Source: Nocardioides nitrophenolicus
Lineage (GTDB): Bacteria; Actinomycetota; Actinomycetes; Propionibacteriales; Nocardioidaceae
Assembly (NCBI RefSeq): GCF_016907515.1
Contig: NZ_JAFBBY010000001.1
Location: 5,332,001-5,396,000, forward strand
DNA: 64,000 nucleotides
Direction: 5' to 3'
Positions 27,238 through 36,043 of this stretch are shown here, piece after piece (the first letter of the stretch is position 1; each line of letters begins with the position of its first letter). The notes under the pieces are model-generated. The model had not been told where the DNA came from. It saw only the letters and a program-made list of their open reading frames with translations, and did not search any database. The position numbers and the translations under genes are program-made.

Positions 27238-28511
27238 CCGGGCTGGCCGAGCCCGACCTGGTCCTCGGCGGGGTGCAGCGGCGCACCGTCCGCGTCCTCG
27301 TGCTCACCCAGGCCGTCGGCGCGGTCGGCATCACCATCGGCATCGCCACCGCGTCCCTGCTCGCGCGCGACCTCTCGGGCTCGGAGTCGATGGCCGGCCT
27401 GGCCCAGACCGCGCAGGTGCTCGGCGCGGCGGTCATCTCGTTCCTGCTGGCGCCGCTGATGGCGCGACGGGGGCGTCGTACGGGACTGGTGACGGGCTAC
27501 GTCGTCGGCTCGGCCGGCGCGCTGACCGCGGTACTGGCCGGCGTGGCCGGCTCGATGGTGCTGCTCCTCGTCGGCGCGATGATGCTCGGCGCGACCACCT
27601 CCGCCAACAACGCCGCGCGGTATGCCGCCACCGACCTCGCCACCGACGACAACCGGGCGCGGTCGCTGTCCCTCGTCGTGTGGGCCACCACGATCGGCGC
27701 CGTCGCCGGACCGAACCTGACCGGGCCGGCCGGGTCCTTCGCCGACGCCGTCGGCATCCCGGAGCTGACGGGCCCGTTCGCGATCGGGGCGATCGGCATG
27801 CTCACCGCGGCGGTCCTGGTCGGGCTCCTGCTGCGCCCCGACCCGCTGCTCCTCGCACAGGAGGCGGCCGCGCGGGCGGTGCCGGGCGGCGTGCGGACGG
27901 GGTCGTCGTGGAGCCGGGCCGCGGCCACGGTGCGCGAGCGGCCGGTCCTGGGGTACGCCATCGCCGGGCTCGCGCTCACCCACGCCACCATGATCGGCGT
28001 GATGACGATGACGCCGCTGCACATGGAGCACGGCGGCTCCGGGCTCGAGGTGATCGGCATCGTCATCAGCGTCCACGTCCTCGGCATGTTCGCCTTCTCG
28101 CCGCTGGTCGGCATGCTCGCCGACCGGGTCGGCCGGCCGCCCGTGCTCGCCGCCGGGGGAGTCGTGCTGCTCGCCGCGCTGCTGCTGTGCGCGTCCTCGC
28201 CGAGCGGGATGTCGTGGGAGGTGACCGCCGGGCTGTTCCTGCTCGGCGTCGGCTGGTCGCTCGCGATGGTCTCGGCGTCCACCCTGGTCGCCGAGCACGC
28301 GCCGCTCGACGTACGCACCGACGTGCAGGGCGTCTCCGACCTCGTCATGGGCCTGACCGCCGCTGCCGCGGGAGCGGTCGCCGGCGTCGTGGTCGGCGGT
28401 GCCGGCTATCCCGCCCTCGCCCTCGGCAGCCTGCTGCTCGTCGTCGGCGTCCTCGGCTGCGCGGCCCGGGCGATCGCCGAGTCGCGCGGCGCGACACGCC
28501 GACTCGCCTGA
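27234..28511 (+). CDS. MFS transporter upstream of recA
   Basis: 425-aa MFS permease with about 12 membrane segments. LAPLMARRGRRTGLVTGY is the motif after helix 2, and GMLADRVGRPPVLAAG is its pseudo-repeat in the second half. It is likely an exporter; the substrate is unknown. GTG 27234 overlaps the DUF3046 stop (GTGA), making a DinB-DUF3046-MFS operon. It ends 8 bp before the LexA box of recA. Confidence 0.85.
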   Translation: MTGLAEPDLVLGGVQRRTVRVLVLTQAVGAVGITIGIATASLLARDLSGSESMAGLAQTAQVLGAAVISFLLAPLMARRGRRTGLVTGYVVGSAGALTAVLAGVAGSMVLLLVGAMMLGATTSANNAARYAATDLATDDNRARSLSLVVWATTIGAVAGPNLTGPAGSFADAVGIPELTGPFAIGAIGMLTAAVLVGLLLRPDPLLLAQEAAARAVPGGVRTGSSWSRAAATVRERPVLGYAIAGLALTHATMIGVMTMTPLHMEHGGSGLEVIGIVISVHVLGMFAFSPLVGMLADRVGRPPVLAAGGVVLLAALLLCASSPSGMSWEVTAGLFLLGVGWSLAMVSASTLVAEHAPLDVRTDVQGVSDLVMGLTAAAAGAVAGVVVGGAGYPALALGSLLLVVGVLGCAARAIAESRGATRRLA

Positions 28512-28519
28512 CGCGACTT

Positions 28520-28533
28520 CGAACAGGTGTTCG
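28520..28533. promoter_or_regulatory. LexA (SOS) box of recA
   Basis: CGAACAGGTGTTCG is a perfect match to the actinobacterial/Gram-positive LexA site CGAAC-N4-GTTCG. It lies directly upstream of TAGGTT (28536-28541), so bound LexA would block the recA promoter. Confidence 0.9.
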
Positions 28534-28535
28534 GC

Positions 28536-28541
28536 TAGGTT
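28536..28541 (+). promoter_or_regulatory. -10 box of recA
   Basis: TAGGTT lies 2 bp after the LexA box. Transcription from about 28548 would give recA a leader of roughly 160 nt, unlike the leaderless genes around it. Confidence 0.6.
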
Positions 28542-28706
28542 GGTCGTACGGCAGCACGTGGTCCCCTCAGGGTCCGTCGACTGTCCACAGGTACGACGTC
28601 CGAGCGAGTTGTCCACACCCACGCCACGACTGATCAGGTTGTGTCGGGACCTCCCTCTACCGTCGCCGACGTACCTGGCCCACCACGACACGAAGGACTG
28701 AGGACC

Positions 28707-29759
28707 ATGGCTGGAGACGACCGGCAGAAGGCGCTCGAGACCGCCCTGCTCAACATCGAGAAGCAGTACGGCAAGGGATCGGTGATGCGGCTCGGCGACG
28801 ACTCGCGGGCTCCCCTGGACGTGATCCCGACCGGCTCGATCGCGCTCGACGTGGCGCTCGGCATCGGAGGCCTCCCGCGAGGCCGCGTGGTGGAGATCTA
28901 CGGACCTGAGTCCAGCGGTAAGACCACGGTCTCGCTGCACGCCGTGGCCAGTGCCCAGGCGGCCGGCGGCATCGTCGCCTTCATCGACGCCGAGCACGCG
29001 CTCGACCCCGAGTACGCCAAGGCCCTCGGCGTCGACACCGACGCCCTCCTCGTCTCCCAGCCCGACTCCGGTGAGCAGGCCCTCGAGATCGCCGACATGC
29101 TGATCCGCTCCGGCGCCCTCGACCTGATCGTCATCGACTCCGTCGCCGCGCTCGTGCCCCGCGCCGAGATCGAGGGCGAGATGGGCGACAGCCACGTCGG
29201 CCTCCAGGCCCGCCTCATGTCGCAGGCCCTGCGCAAGATGACCGGTGCCCTCAACCAGTCCAAGACGACCGCGATCTTCATCAACCAGCTGCGCGAGAAG
29301 ATCGGCGTCATGTTCGGCTCGCCCGAGACCACCACCGGTGGTCGCGCGCTGAAGTTCTACTCCTCGGTGCGCCTCGACGTACGCCGCATCGAGACGCTCA
29401 AGGACGGCACCGACATGGTCGGCAACCGCACCCGGGTCAAGGTCGTCAAGAACAAGGTCGCCCCGCCGTTCAAGCAGGCCGAGTTCGACATCATGTACGG
29501 CAAGGGCATCTCCCGCGAGGGCAGCCTGATCGACGTCGGCGTCGAGGCGGGCCTGATCCGCAAGGCCGGCGCCTGGTACACCTACGAGGGCGACCAGCTC
29601 GGGCAGGGCAAGGAGAACGCCCGCACCTTCCTCAAGGACAACCCCGACCTGGCCAACGAGCTGGAGAAGAAGATCCTCGAGAAGCTCGGCGTCACCCCCA
29701 CCGTCGACGGCGAGTTCAACGACCTCTCCGACGAGCCGATCGGCGTCGACAGTTTCTGA
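28707..29759 (+). CDS. recA: Recombinase RecA
   Basis: 350-aa RecA, the strand-exchange ATPase and LexA co-protease. Walker A GPESSGKT lies at 66-73. The MAW-like and L2 regions ([37 protein letters not shown]) and the acidic C-terminal tail ([13 protein letters not shown]) are intact, and the length is normal with no intein. ATG 28707 with AGGAC upstream gives the usual [14 protein letters not shown] start. Transcription is under a perfect LexA box. recX follows after 712 bp, an unusually long gap that is filled by repeats. Confidence 0.98.
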   Translation: MAGDDRQKALETALLNIEKQYGKGSVMRLGDDSRAPLDVIPTGSIALDVALGIGGLPRGRVVEIYGPESSGKTTVSLHAVASAQAAGGIVAFIDAEHALDPEYAKALGVDTDALLVSQPDSGEQALEIADMLIRSGALDLIVIDSVAALVPRAEIEGEMGDSHVGLQARLMSQALRKMTGALNQSKTTAIFINQLREKIGVMFGSPETTTGGRALKFYSSVRLDVRRIETLKDGTDMVGNRTRVKVVKNKVAPPFKQAEFDIMYGKGISREGSLIDVGVEAGLIRKAGAWYTYEGDQLGQGKENARTFLKDNPDLANELEKKILEKLGVTPTVDGEFNDLSDEPIGVDSF

Positions 29760-29867
29760 TGGCGCGAGCGTGTCGCTCGTTCCTCGCGCCACGCTGCCGC
29801 GCGCGCGGTCGGGTTCCGTAGGTCCCGCCTTCGCGTGGCGGCAACGCGGCGGCACGCACTCCCCGTA

Positions 29868-30388
29868 CGACGGCGGGGTCCCCGCTCCGAGCCGTCGGGA
29901 CTGGTCGGACCCCGCGTCTGGCCAGGCGCCGCGTCTGGCCGGACCCCGCGTCTGGCCGGGCGCCGCAGGCGCCGGACGGACCAGCCCGGGCGGCGAAGTC
30001 GGGGTGCCGTCGGCGTTGGAAGGACATTCCCCTGGTGCAGGTGAGGGGCGCCGACGGCGGGGTCCCCGCTCCGAGCCGCCGGGACTGGTCGGACCCCGCG
30101 TCTGGCGGGGCGCCGCAGGCGCCGGACGGACCAGCCCGGGCGGCGAAGTCGGGGTGCCGTCGGCGTCGGAAGGACATCCCCTGATGCAGGTGAGGGGCGC
30201 CGACGGCGGGGTCCCCGCTCCGAGCCGCCGGGACTGGTCGGACCCCGCGTCTGGCCGGGCGCCGCAGGCGCCGGACGGACCAGCCCGGGCGGCGAAGTCG
30301 GGGTGCCGTCGGCGTCGGAAGGACATCCCCTGATGCAGGTGAGGGGCGCCGACGGCGGGGTCCCCGCTCCGAGCCGCCCGGACTGGTC
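29868..30388. repeat. Tandem 149-nt repeats between recA and recX
   Basis: Two almost identical units (30052-30200, 30201-30349), an upstream copy enlarged by an internal duplication of about 35 nt (29868-30051) and a truncated copy (30350 to about 30388). Each unit begins CGACGGCGGGGTCCCCGC. It can fold: GCCGCCGGGACTGGTC (30075-30090) pairs with 30129-30144 at 14 of 16 positions, enclosing GGCGCC-GCA-GGCGCC (30109-30123). GCCGTCGGCG (30156-30165) pairs with 30198-30207 across the unit border. The frames that stay open through the array are periodic artefacts; I see no gene in 29760-30471. Confidence 0.85.
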
Positions 30389-30471
30389 CGGGAGGCGCCG
30401 GAGGCGCCTGGCCAGACCGCCCGGCCCGGCCCGACCCGGCGTGACGGTGACGACGTGACAGGAGACGACTG

Positions 30472-31023
30472 ATGCGCGACGAAGAACCTCCCGACGACGA
30501 CGGCTGGACCGAGGACGCCGACCCCGAGTCGGTGGCCCGCAAGATCCTCCTCGACCAGCTCAGCCTCAAGGCCCGCAGCCGCCACGAGCTCGCGGACCGT
30601 CTGGCCAAGCGCAATGTGCCGACCGAGGTGGCGACCCGCCTGCTCGACCGCTTCGAGGAGGTCGGCCTGGTCGACGACGAGGCCTTCGCCCGCGCCTGGG
30701 TCGAGGGCCGGCAGCGCAGCCGCGGCCTCGCGACGAAGGCGCTGGCCGCCGAGCTGCGGCGCAAGGGCGTCGACGACGACACCACGAAGACCGTGTTGGC
30801 CGAGGTCGACCCCACCCGGGAGGAGGAGGCGGCGGCGGCCCTGGTCCGCAAGAAGCTGCGCACCCTGCGCGGCGTGGAGCCACCGGTCGCGACCCGGCGG
30901 CTGGTGGGGATGTTGGCGCGCAAGGGCTACTCGCCCGGCGTCGCCTACGCCGTCGTACGACGTGAGCTCGGGGCCGCGGCCGGATCGCTGGACGCCGGTG
31001 CAGAATGGGCGGGTGACGACTGA
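30472..31023 (+). CDS. recX: Regulatory protein RecX
   Basis: 183-aa RecX, which binds RecA filaments and modulates recombination. Three helical repeats typical of RecX are visible: LLDQLSLKARSRHELADRLA, VGLVDDEAFARAWVEGRQ and ELRRKGVDDDTTKTVLAE, with an acidic N-terminal extension (DEEPPDDDGWTEDADPE). ATG 30472 is preceded by AGGAG at good spacing. The 3' end overlaps the phosphoribosyltransferase start by 11 nt. Here recX is separated from recA by the repeat array, so co-transcription must read through strong potential hairpins. Confidence 0.93.
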   Translation: MRDEEPPDDDGWTEDADPESVARKILLDQLSLKARSRHELADRLAKRNVPTEVATRLLDRFEEVGLVDDEAFARAWVEGRQRSRGLATKALAAELRRKGVDDDTTKTVLAEVDPTREEEAAAALVRKKLRTLRGVEPPVATRRLVGMLARKGYSPGVAYAVVRRELGAAAGSLDAGAEWAGDD

Positions 31024-31525
31024 CCCGGCGCCGGCGCCCGAGCGCGAGATCCTGACCTACGAACTGTTCGGCACCGCGGTGCGCGACCTCGCGCAGCAGG
31101 TGGTCGACGACGGCTTCGAGCCCGACATCGTGCTGGCGATCGCCCGGGGCGGGCTCGGCCTCGCCATGGGCCTCGGCTACGCGCTCGACGTGAAGAACCT
31201 GTCGGCTGTCAACGTCGAATTCTACACCGGCGTCAACGAGCGCCTCGACGTCCCCATGATGCTGCCGCCGACGCCGGCTGCCATCGACCTGACCGGCATG
31301 AAGGTCCTCATCGCCGACGACGTGGCCGACACCGGCAAGACGCTGGAGGTGGTGCGCGACTTCTTCGCCGACCACGTTGCCGAGGCCCGCACGGCGGTGA
31401 TCTACGAGAAGCCGTGGACGGTGATCCGTCCGGAGTACGTCTGGCGCCGCACTGACGCGTGGATCGACTTCCCCTGGTCGTCCACGCCACCGTTGGTGGA
31501 CCGCCGCGGTGGGATGGCGCACTGA
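31013..31525 (+). CDS. Phosphoribosyltransferase-domain protein
   Basis: 170-aa type I PRTase fold protein. FEPDIVLAIARGGLGLAMGL is the substrate-side region, and VLIADDVADTGKTLEVV (about 98-114) is the PRPP-binding loop. The C-terminus (WAWIDFPWSS-like, here DAWIDFPWSSTPP) is shared by actinobacterial relatives of xanthine/hypoxanthine PRTases. The nucleobase is not evident. GTG 31013 lies 6 nt after CAGAAT and overlaps recX by 11 nt. It ends within a hairpin shared with the convergent ABC operon. Confidence 0.87.
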   Translation: MTTDPAPAPEREILTYELFGTAVRDLAQQVVDDGFEPDIVLAIARGGLGLAMGLGYALDVKNLSAVNVEFYTGVNERLDVPMMLPPTPAAIDLTGMKVLIADDVADTGKTLEVVRDFFADHVAEARTAVIYEKPWTVIRPEYVWRRTDAWIDFPWSSTPPLVDRRGGMAH

Positions 31526-31538
31526 CGTCGCACGTCAG
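31522..31538. terminator. Bidirectional hairpin containing both stop codons
   Basis: CTGACGT-CGC-ACGTCAG is a perfect 7-bp inverted repeat. The TGA of the + strand PRTase (31523-31525) and the TGA of the - strand membrane gene (31535-31537) lie at mirror positions in its two arms, so one small palindrome ends both convergent genes. Confidence 0.55.
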
Positions 31539-32167
31539 TCGCGGCCCCACGCCGAGCTGCCGAGGCTGACCGCGCAGCCACCGGCGATGACCGCGAGACA
31601 GCCGAGGGCAACGAGGAGCTGCCAGGCTGAAGCCCCGGCCTGGGCCGGCAGCGGAAGCGGCACCGGCATCTCGAGGGCCTGGGTGGCGATACCGGCCAGG
31701 TAGCAGGCGAAGCCCAACGCCGGTCCGGCCTGTCGCCCGATCCCGATGACCGCGAGTGTCGCCACCGCGGCGCACAGCAGGACGTTGGCCGCGATCACCT
31801 CAGCCGGAGCGGCCGGCCGTGCGCTGACCACGGGGACCAGCGCGAGCAGGCCGACGAGGCTAGGAACGAGAGAACCGGAGACGACGCGCACGACGAGTCG
31901 GCATCCGGTGCGCTCCCAGGTCCACAGCTGCGGCCAGGTCAGCGCCGGCAGTGAGCAGGCCGCCATAGCGAGGGTCAACTCAGCGACGGAGACCGGCCGC
32001 ACGGCGAGACCGGTGCCGATCTGGAAGGCGAAGACGCGATCGGCCAAGGCGACGGCGACCAGCGCGAAACCAACGGTCCAACAGCCGGCCGCGACGCAGC
32101 GACGCGACCGCACGACGACCAGCAGAGGTCGGGAAGGACCGCTCAGGTGAAGGGTCGGCCGGCGCAT
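31535..32167 (-). CDS. Hypothetical membrane protein of ABC cluster
   Basis: 210-aa very hydrophobic protein with about six membrane segments (AAGCWTVGFALVAVALADRVF, here split, then LTLAMAACSLPALTW, LVPSLVGLLALVPVV, VIAANVLLCAAVATLAVIGI and two more). It is the third gene behind an ABC ATPase and a larger permease and overlaps the latter by 25 bp, so it is likely a second membrane subunit or an accessory protein. ATG 32167 is the first good start; no strong ribosome site is visible. I do not recognise its family. Confidence 0.65.
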   Translation of the reverse strand: MRRPTLHLSGPSRPLLVVVRSRRCVAAGCWTVGFALVAVALADRVFAFQIGTGLAVRPVSVAELTLAMAACSLPALTWPQLWTWERTGCRLVVRVVSGSLVPSLVGLLALVPVVSARPAAPAEVIAANVLLCAAVATLAVIGIGRQAGPALGFACYLAGIATQALEMPVPLPLPAQAGASAWQLLVALGCLAVIAGGCAVSLGSSAWGRD

Positions 32168-33438
32168 TCGCGGATCTCGCCGATCGAGGCCTCGACCGAG
32201 GCGCGAGCGTCGGTCTCGTCGCGACGGGCGAGCAGCCGGAACTGCTCGGCCGCGCCGGGTGAGGCGAGGGCGAGGCCGGGGGATCGACCTGCTTGCGCCA
32301 AGACCCAGCCGGCGACGGCGCTGCTCACCTCCCGCGCGTCGACGTCCATGGCACTCGGACGTTGACACGCGTCGAAGCCGGCGACGAAGAGCGCGATGTC
32401 GGTGCGGGCGATGGAGAGCCAATCCTTCCGTTGGCCCTGGATCTGGAGCTGATGCACGCCTGACTCGGCGTCGAAGCGGGCGACGGCCGCATCGACGAAC
32501 GAGGAGGGAGGGAAGACCGCCGGCCCCGCCGCTGCGTTCAGCTCGACGACGGCGTTGACGAGGTCCGGGAGCAGCCCGGCGCGCGCGGGATGGACACACA
32601 CCTTCGAAGACGAGGCTGGGCGGCACACAGGGCGGGCGTTGTCGCCCTCGACGAGACGGGTCTGCGACGTCGAGGTCGCCCACACGAGGACGACGACCGG
32701 CAGCAGCACCGTTCCGACGTTTGCCGCGGGACGCGCCCACTCGTCGGCTGTGCGGCCGCGCAACCACGCACTCGCGGCGAGCATGACGGCGGAGGCGACG
32801 GCACAGTAGAAGAGAAGACGCAGGACCGAGACTCTCGTCGGGACGGCGAGCCCGCTGACGACCCCGAAGTCGAAGACGGGACACAGCAGGTGAGAGCCGA
32901 AGAAGACGAGCACCCAGGCCAGGCCGAGAGCGATGGGCACCGCTAGATATGCCGGCACGACCAGGCCGATCAGGTAGCCGAGGGTGACGTAGGCGAGCAG
33001 GGCGGCGTACCCCGCGGCGATGGTCGCCACATCGAAGCTCCCATCGACCTTCGTCGCCTGGATCCGCGCCACGACCGGGGCGAGGCCGATGGTGTAGCCG
33101 AGTGCGCCGGCTGAGAAGACGAAGCCAATCTGCGACACGACGAGTGGCCCGCCGCGTCGCTGCGCGCCTGCCGGGACGTGCGCGCTGGTCGGCCGCGAGA
33201 TCGAGCTCGACGTCCAGGCGCCGACGGCGGCGACCAGCATGCCGACCGTGAGGAGCGACTGTCGGAACTCGGCGGCGCCGGCGGCGGTGTCGCCGTAGGC
33301 CCAGCCGAGCAGCGGCCGGCTGTGCACGAATGCCAGGACGGCCGAGCCGACCAGCGCGGCCGCACCCGTGCGCCATCGGTTGGGCAGCCAGAGCCAGGCG
33401 GCTCGGCGCACGGTCGGCTCGCCGGCTCGCTCAGTCAC
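32143..33438 (-). CDS. ABC transporter permease-like membrane protein
   Basis: 431-aa protein with about seven membrane segments in residues 20-265 (TGAAALVGSAVLAFVHSR, FVFSAGALGYTIGLAPVV, AAGYAALLAYVTLGYLIGLV, ALGLAWVLVFFGSHLL and others). A soluble C-terminal part of about 160 residues follows (VCVHPARAGLLPDLVNAVVE...), probably outside the cell. GTG 33438 overlaps the ATPase stop (GTGA). It resembles ABC-2-type permeases of self-protection or peptide export systems, but I cannot name the family. The codons are less biased than in neighbouring genes (more GA-rich), which hints at transfer. Confidence 0.7.
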   Translation of the reverse strand: MTERAGEPTVRRAAWLWLPNRWRTGAAALVGSAVLAFVHSRPLLGWAYGDTAAGAAEFRQSLLTVGMLVAAVGAWTSSSISRPTSAHVPAGAQRRGGPLVVSQIGFVFSAGALGYTIGLAPVVARIQATKVDGSFDVATIAAGYAALLAYVTLGYLIGLVVPAYLAVPIALGLAWVLVFFGSHLLCPVFDFGVVSGLAVPTRVSVLRLLFYCAVASAVMLAASAWLRGRTADEWARPAANVGTVLLPVVVLVWATSTSQTRLVEGDNARPVCRPASSSKVCVHPARAGLLPDLVNAVVELNAAAGPAVFPPSSFVDAAVARFDAESGVHQLQIQGQRKDWLSIARTDIALFVAGFDACQRPSAMDVDAREVSSAVAGWVLAQAGRSPGLALASPGAAEQFRLLARRDETDARASVEASIGEIRECAGRPFT

Positions 33439-34175
33439 GCGGCGTCCGTCGACGCGACCAGGCGTCGGTATGCCGACTCGAGGGCTGTCTCATGCGGCTC
33501 CCGGTCGGGGCTTGTCAGCGCGGCCATCTCGTCGGTCGTCCCCTGGAACACCGCGGCGCCCCGATTGATCACGACGACGCGGTCGGCGATCACCTGGACG
33601 TCCTCCAGTAGGTGGGTCGCCACCATGACCATGCAGGACGTGGCGATCTCTCGCAGATAGCCCCGCAGTCGGGCCCGCTGGTTCGGGTCGAGACCGACGG
33701 TCGGTTCGTCGAGGAGGAGGAGCGTGGGTCGGTGGGATATCGCGCAGGCGATGCCGAGCCGCTGTCGCTCCCCGCCCGACAGCGTCCGCGCCCGGTGCCG
33801 CCGCTTGTCGACGAGGCCGACCCGGGTCAGGGCATCGAGGGCAAGGCGCCCGCAGTCCCGCCGAGACCGGCCGTTGATCCAGGCCGCATAGGCCACCGTG
33901 TCCTCGACCGGAAGGCCGCCGGCGAGGTCGAACCGCTGTGGCAAGTAGCCGACGCGAGACTGGCGCGGTCGCACGCGGCCGGTAGCTACCGGAGAGCCGT
34001 CGATGGAGATCCGCCCATCGAACGGCCGCAGCCCCATGGTCACCGCCAGGGCCGTGGTCTTTCCCGCGCCGTTCGGTCCGAGGAGCGCGCAGGTGCCCGG
34101 ACCCGCCGCGAAGGACAGCCGGTCCAGAGCGACGCGGCGTCCGTAGCTCGAGGTCACCTCGTCGAATGCGATCAC
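33435..34175 (-). CDS. ABC transporter ATP-binding protein
   Basis: 246-aa ABC ATPase with all motifs: Walker A GPNGAGKT (33-40), Q-loop VGYLPQRF (75-82), signature LSGGERQR (132-139), Walker B LLLLDEP (152-158) and the switch His in VATHLLED. It would power the two membrane proteins encoded behind it. GTG 34175 is the start, with GAGAGG upstream. An ATPase of this size with a D-loop GLDPNQRARL and a ~430-aa permease fits a drug- or peptide-export or resistance system. The substrate is unknown. Confidence 0.9.
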   Translation of the reverse strand: MIAFDEVTSSYGRRVALDRLSFAAGPGTCALLGPNGAGKTTALAVTMGLRPFDGRISIDGSPVATGRVRPRQSRVGYLPQRFDLAGGLPVEDTVAYAAWINGRSRRDCGRLALDALTRVGLVDKRRHRARTLSGGERQRLGIACAISHRPTLLLLDEPTVGLDPNQRARLRGYLREIATSCMVMVATHLLEDVQVIADRVVVINRGAAVFQGTTDEMAALTSPDREPHETALESAYRRLVASTDAA

Positions 34176-34291
34176 GCCAGCTCGCCCCTCTCCATCGGCT
34201 CAGCACGAGGGGACGCGCCGGAGCCGCCCCGCGTCAATGCCGGGTTCGCGGATCGACGAGTCCGGCGCGCGTCGCCGGCGGGCCCGACCAC

Positions 34292-34297
34292 TACGCT
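34292..34297 (+). promoter_or_regulatory. Possible -10 box upstream of ppk2
   Basis: TACGCT resembles the local -10 consensus. A start near 34304 would give a leader of about 90 nt beginning with the hairpin GTCCCG/CGGGAC before ATG 34395. It is the only promoter-like element I see in the 219-bp gap between the ABC operon and ppk2. Confidence 0.3.
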
Positions 34298-34394
34298 GAG
34301 GCCGTCCCGTCGCGTGCCGGGACGATCCATGACCGGCCACCTTTGAAAGGGGGACGGGAAGCGGTGCGGCAACGGCATCGCGCCCCTCACCACT

Positions 34395-35252
34395 ATGGGC
34401 TTTCCTCTCTCGGACCTCACGTCCACGCTGCGCATCGCGCCCGGTCCGATCGACCTGAGCCGGATCGACACCGACGCCGCTCCCGGCTTCGACGGCGGCA
34501 AGAAGGAGGGCGAGGCCGCGCTGGCCGACCTGGGCCCGACCCTGGCCGACCTCCAGGAGCGGCTGTTCGCCGACGGCAAGTCCGGTGGCCGGCGCAGCAT
34601 CCTGCTGGTGCTCCAGGGCATGGACACCTCCGGGAAGGGCGGCACGCTGCGCTCGACGGTGGGCCTGGTCGATCCCCAGGGCGTGCGGATCACCTCCTTC
34701 AAGGCGCCGAGCGAGGAGGAGCGGGCTCACGACTTCCTGTGGCGGATCACCAAGGCGCTGCCTCCGGTCGGCCTGATCGGCGTCTTCGACCGCTCCCACT
34801 ACGAGGACGTGCTCATCGCGCGGGTGCGCGAGCTCGCTCCGCCGGAGGAGATCGAGCGGCGCTACGACGCGATCAACGCCTGGGAGGCCGAGCTGGCGGC
34901 CGAGGGCACCACGATCATCAAGTGCATGCTGCACATCTCGGCGGCGGAGCAGAAGGAGCGCCTGCTGGCGCGGCTCGACGACGAGACCAAGCACTGGAAG
35001 TACAACCCGGGCGACGTCGACGAGCGCGAGCTGTGGCCGGCCTACCAGGAGGCGTACGAGATCGCGATCGCGCGCACCAACACCGAGGTGGCGCCGTGGC
35101 ATGTCATCCCGGCCGACAAGAAGTGGTACCGCAACCTCGCGATCGGGACCCTGCTCCACGACGCGCTGCGCTCCTTCGACCTCGGCTGGCCGAAGGCCGA
35201 CTTCGACGTCGCCCACGAGAAGCAGCGCCTCGTCGACGAGAAGCCGTGGTGA
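34395..35252 (+). CDS. ppk2: Polyphosphate kinase 2 family protein
   Basis: 285-aa PPK2-family phosphotransferase, which uses polyphosphate to phosphorylate nucleoside mono- or diphosphates. Walker A GMDTSGKGG lies at 75-83 and Walker B FDRSHYED at 131-138, followed by KCMLHISAAEQKERL and the lid region KHWKYNPGDVDER. The single-domain length suggests class I or III. ATG 34395 is the first good start, although no clear ribosome site precedes it. The HipA-like gene starts 20 bp downstream in the same direction. Confidence 0.92.
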   Translation: MGFPLSDLTSTLRIAPGPIDLSRIDTDAAPGFDGGKKEGEAALADLGPTLADLQERLFADGKSGGRRSILLVLQGMDTSGKGGTLRSTVGLVDPQGVRITSFKAPSEEERAHDFLWRITKALPPVGLIGVFDRSHYEDVLIARVRELAPPEEIERRYDAINAWEAELAAEGTTIIKCMLHISAAEQKERLLARLDDETKHWKYNPGDVDERELWPAYQEAYEIAIARTNTEVAPWHVIPADKKWYRNLAIGTLLHDALRSFDLGWPKADFDVAHEKQRLVDEKPW

Positions 35253-35272
35253 GCGGCGGGGGAGGCCCGCGG

Positions 35273-36043
35273 ATGGAGCAGGTCAAGGTCACCCGGTACG
35301 TCACGCCGCTGCGTGAGGGCGGCAGCCTGCCGGGGATCGTCGAGGCCGACGACCTCGGTACCTACGTCTGCAAGTTCCGGGGCGCCGGCCAGGGAGCGCG
35401 GGTCCTGGTGGCGGAGGTCGTGGTGGCGGGGATCGCCCGGTTGCTCGACGTACCCACGCCGGACCAGGTGGTGCTCGACCTCGACCCTGACATCGCCCGC
35501 TACGAGGCCGACGAGGAGGTGCAGGACCTGATCAACGCCAGCACCGGGCTCAACCTCGGCATCGACTTCCTGCCGGGCTCCTTCGGCTACGACCCGACGA
35601 CCGGACCGGACCCCGACCTGGCGGGGCGGGTGCTCTGGCTGGACGCCTTCACCGCGAACGTCGACCGCAGCTGGCGCAACCCCAACCTGCTGGTCTGGCG
35701 CGGCACCCTGCAAGCCATCGACCACGGCGCGTCGCTGTACTTCCACCACTCGTGGTCCGGCGGCCCGGGCGATCCGGCCCGCTTCGCCGCGCAGCCGTAC
35801 GACGCCTCCGAGCACATCCTGCGCGGGTTCGCCGCCCAGGCCGTCGCGCAGGACGCCCAGCTGGCGGCTCGGCTGACCGATGCCGCCCTCACCGAGGTAC
35901 TGGCCGCGGTGTGCGACGACTGGCTGGAGCCGGTGCCGGGCGCGGAGACCCCCGACGCGCTCCGGGAGAGGTACGTCGCCTTCCTCGCCGCGCGCCGCGA
36001 CGGCGGCCGGGCCTGGCTCCCGACGCCGGAGATGGCCTCGTGA
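35273..36043 (+). CDS. HipA-like (HipA_2) kinase
   Basis: 256-aa protein of the HipA-like kinase family found beside DUF3037. The N-terminal lobe has YVCKFRGAGQGARVLVAEVV (Lys34 likely contacts ATP). The catalytic loop reads LDAFTANVDRSWRNPNLLVW and the metal-binding segment AIDHGASLYFHHSW, which parallels the N-D-x-H-x-x-N and DFD/IDHG motifs of HipA kinases. A Ser/Thr-protein kinase role is possible; no substrate is known. ATG 35273 follows a GGGGGAGG ribosome site. It overlaps DUF3037 by 4 bp (GTGA). It lacks the HipB antitoxin of classical hipBA. Confidence 0.82.
   Translation: MEQVKVTRYVTPLREGGSLPGIVEADDLGTYVCKFRGAGQGARVLVAEVVVAGIARLLDVPTPDQVVLDLDPDIARYEADEEVQDLINASTGLNLGIDFLPGSFGYDPTTGPDPDLAGRVLWLDAFTANVDRSWRNPNLLVWRGTLQAIDHGASLYFHHSWSGGPGDPARFAAQPYDASEHILRGFAAQAVAQDAQLAARLTDAALTEVLAAVCDDWLEPVPGAETPDALRERYVAFLAARRDGGRAWLPTPEMAS

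Noticed and set aside
29770..30333. Open frames through the recA-recX repeats
   Set aside because: All are periodic translations of the 149-nt unit in several frames; there is no ribosome site or domain, so they are treated as repeat artefacts.
29868..30388. CRISPR array
   Set aside because: The repeats are long, adjacent and without unique spacers, and no cas genes are present anywhere in the window.
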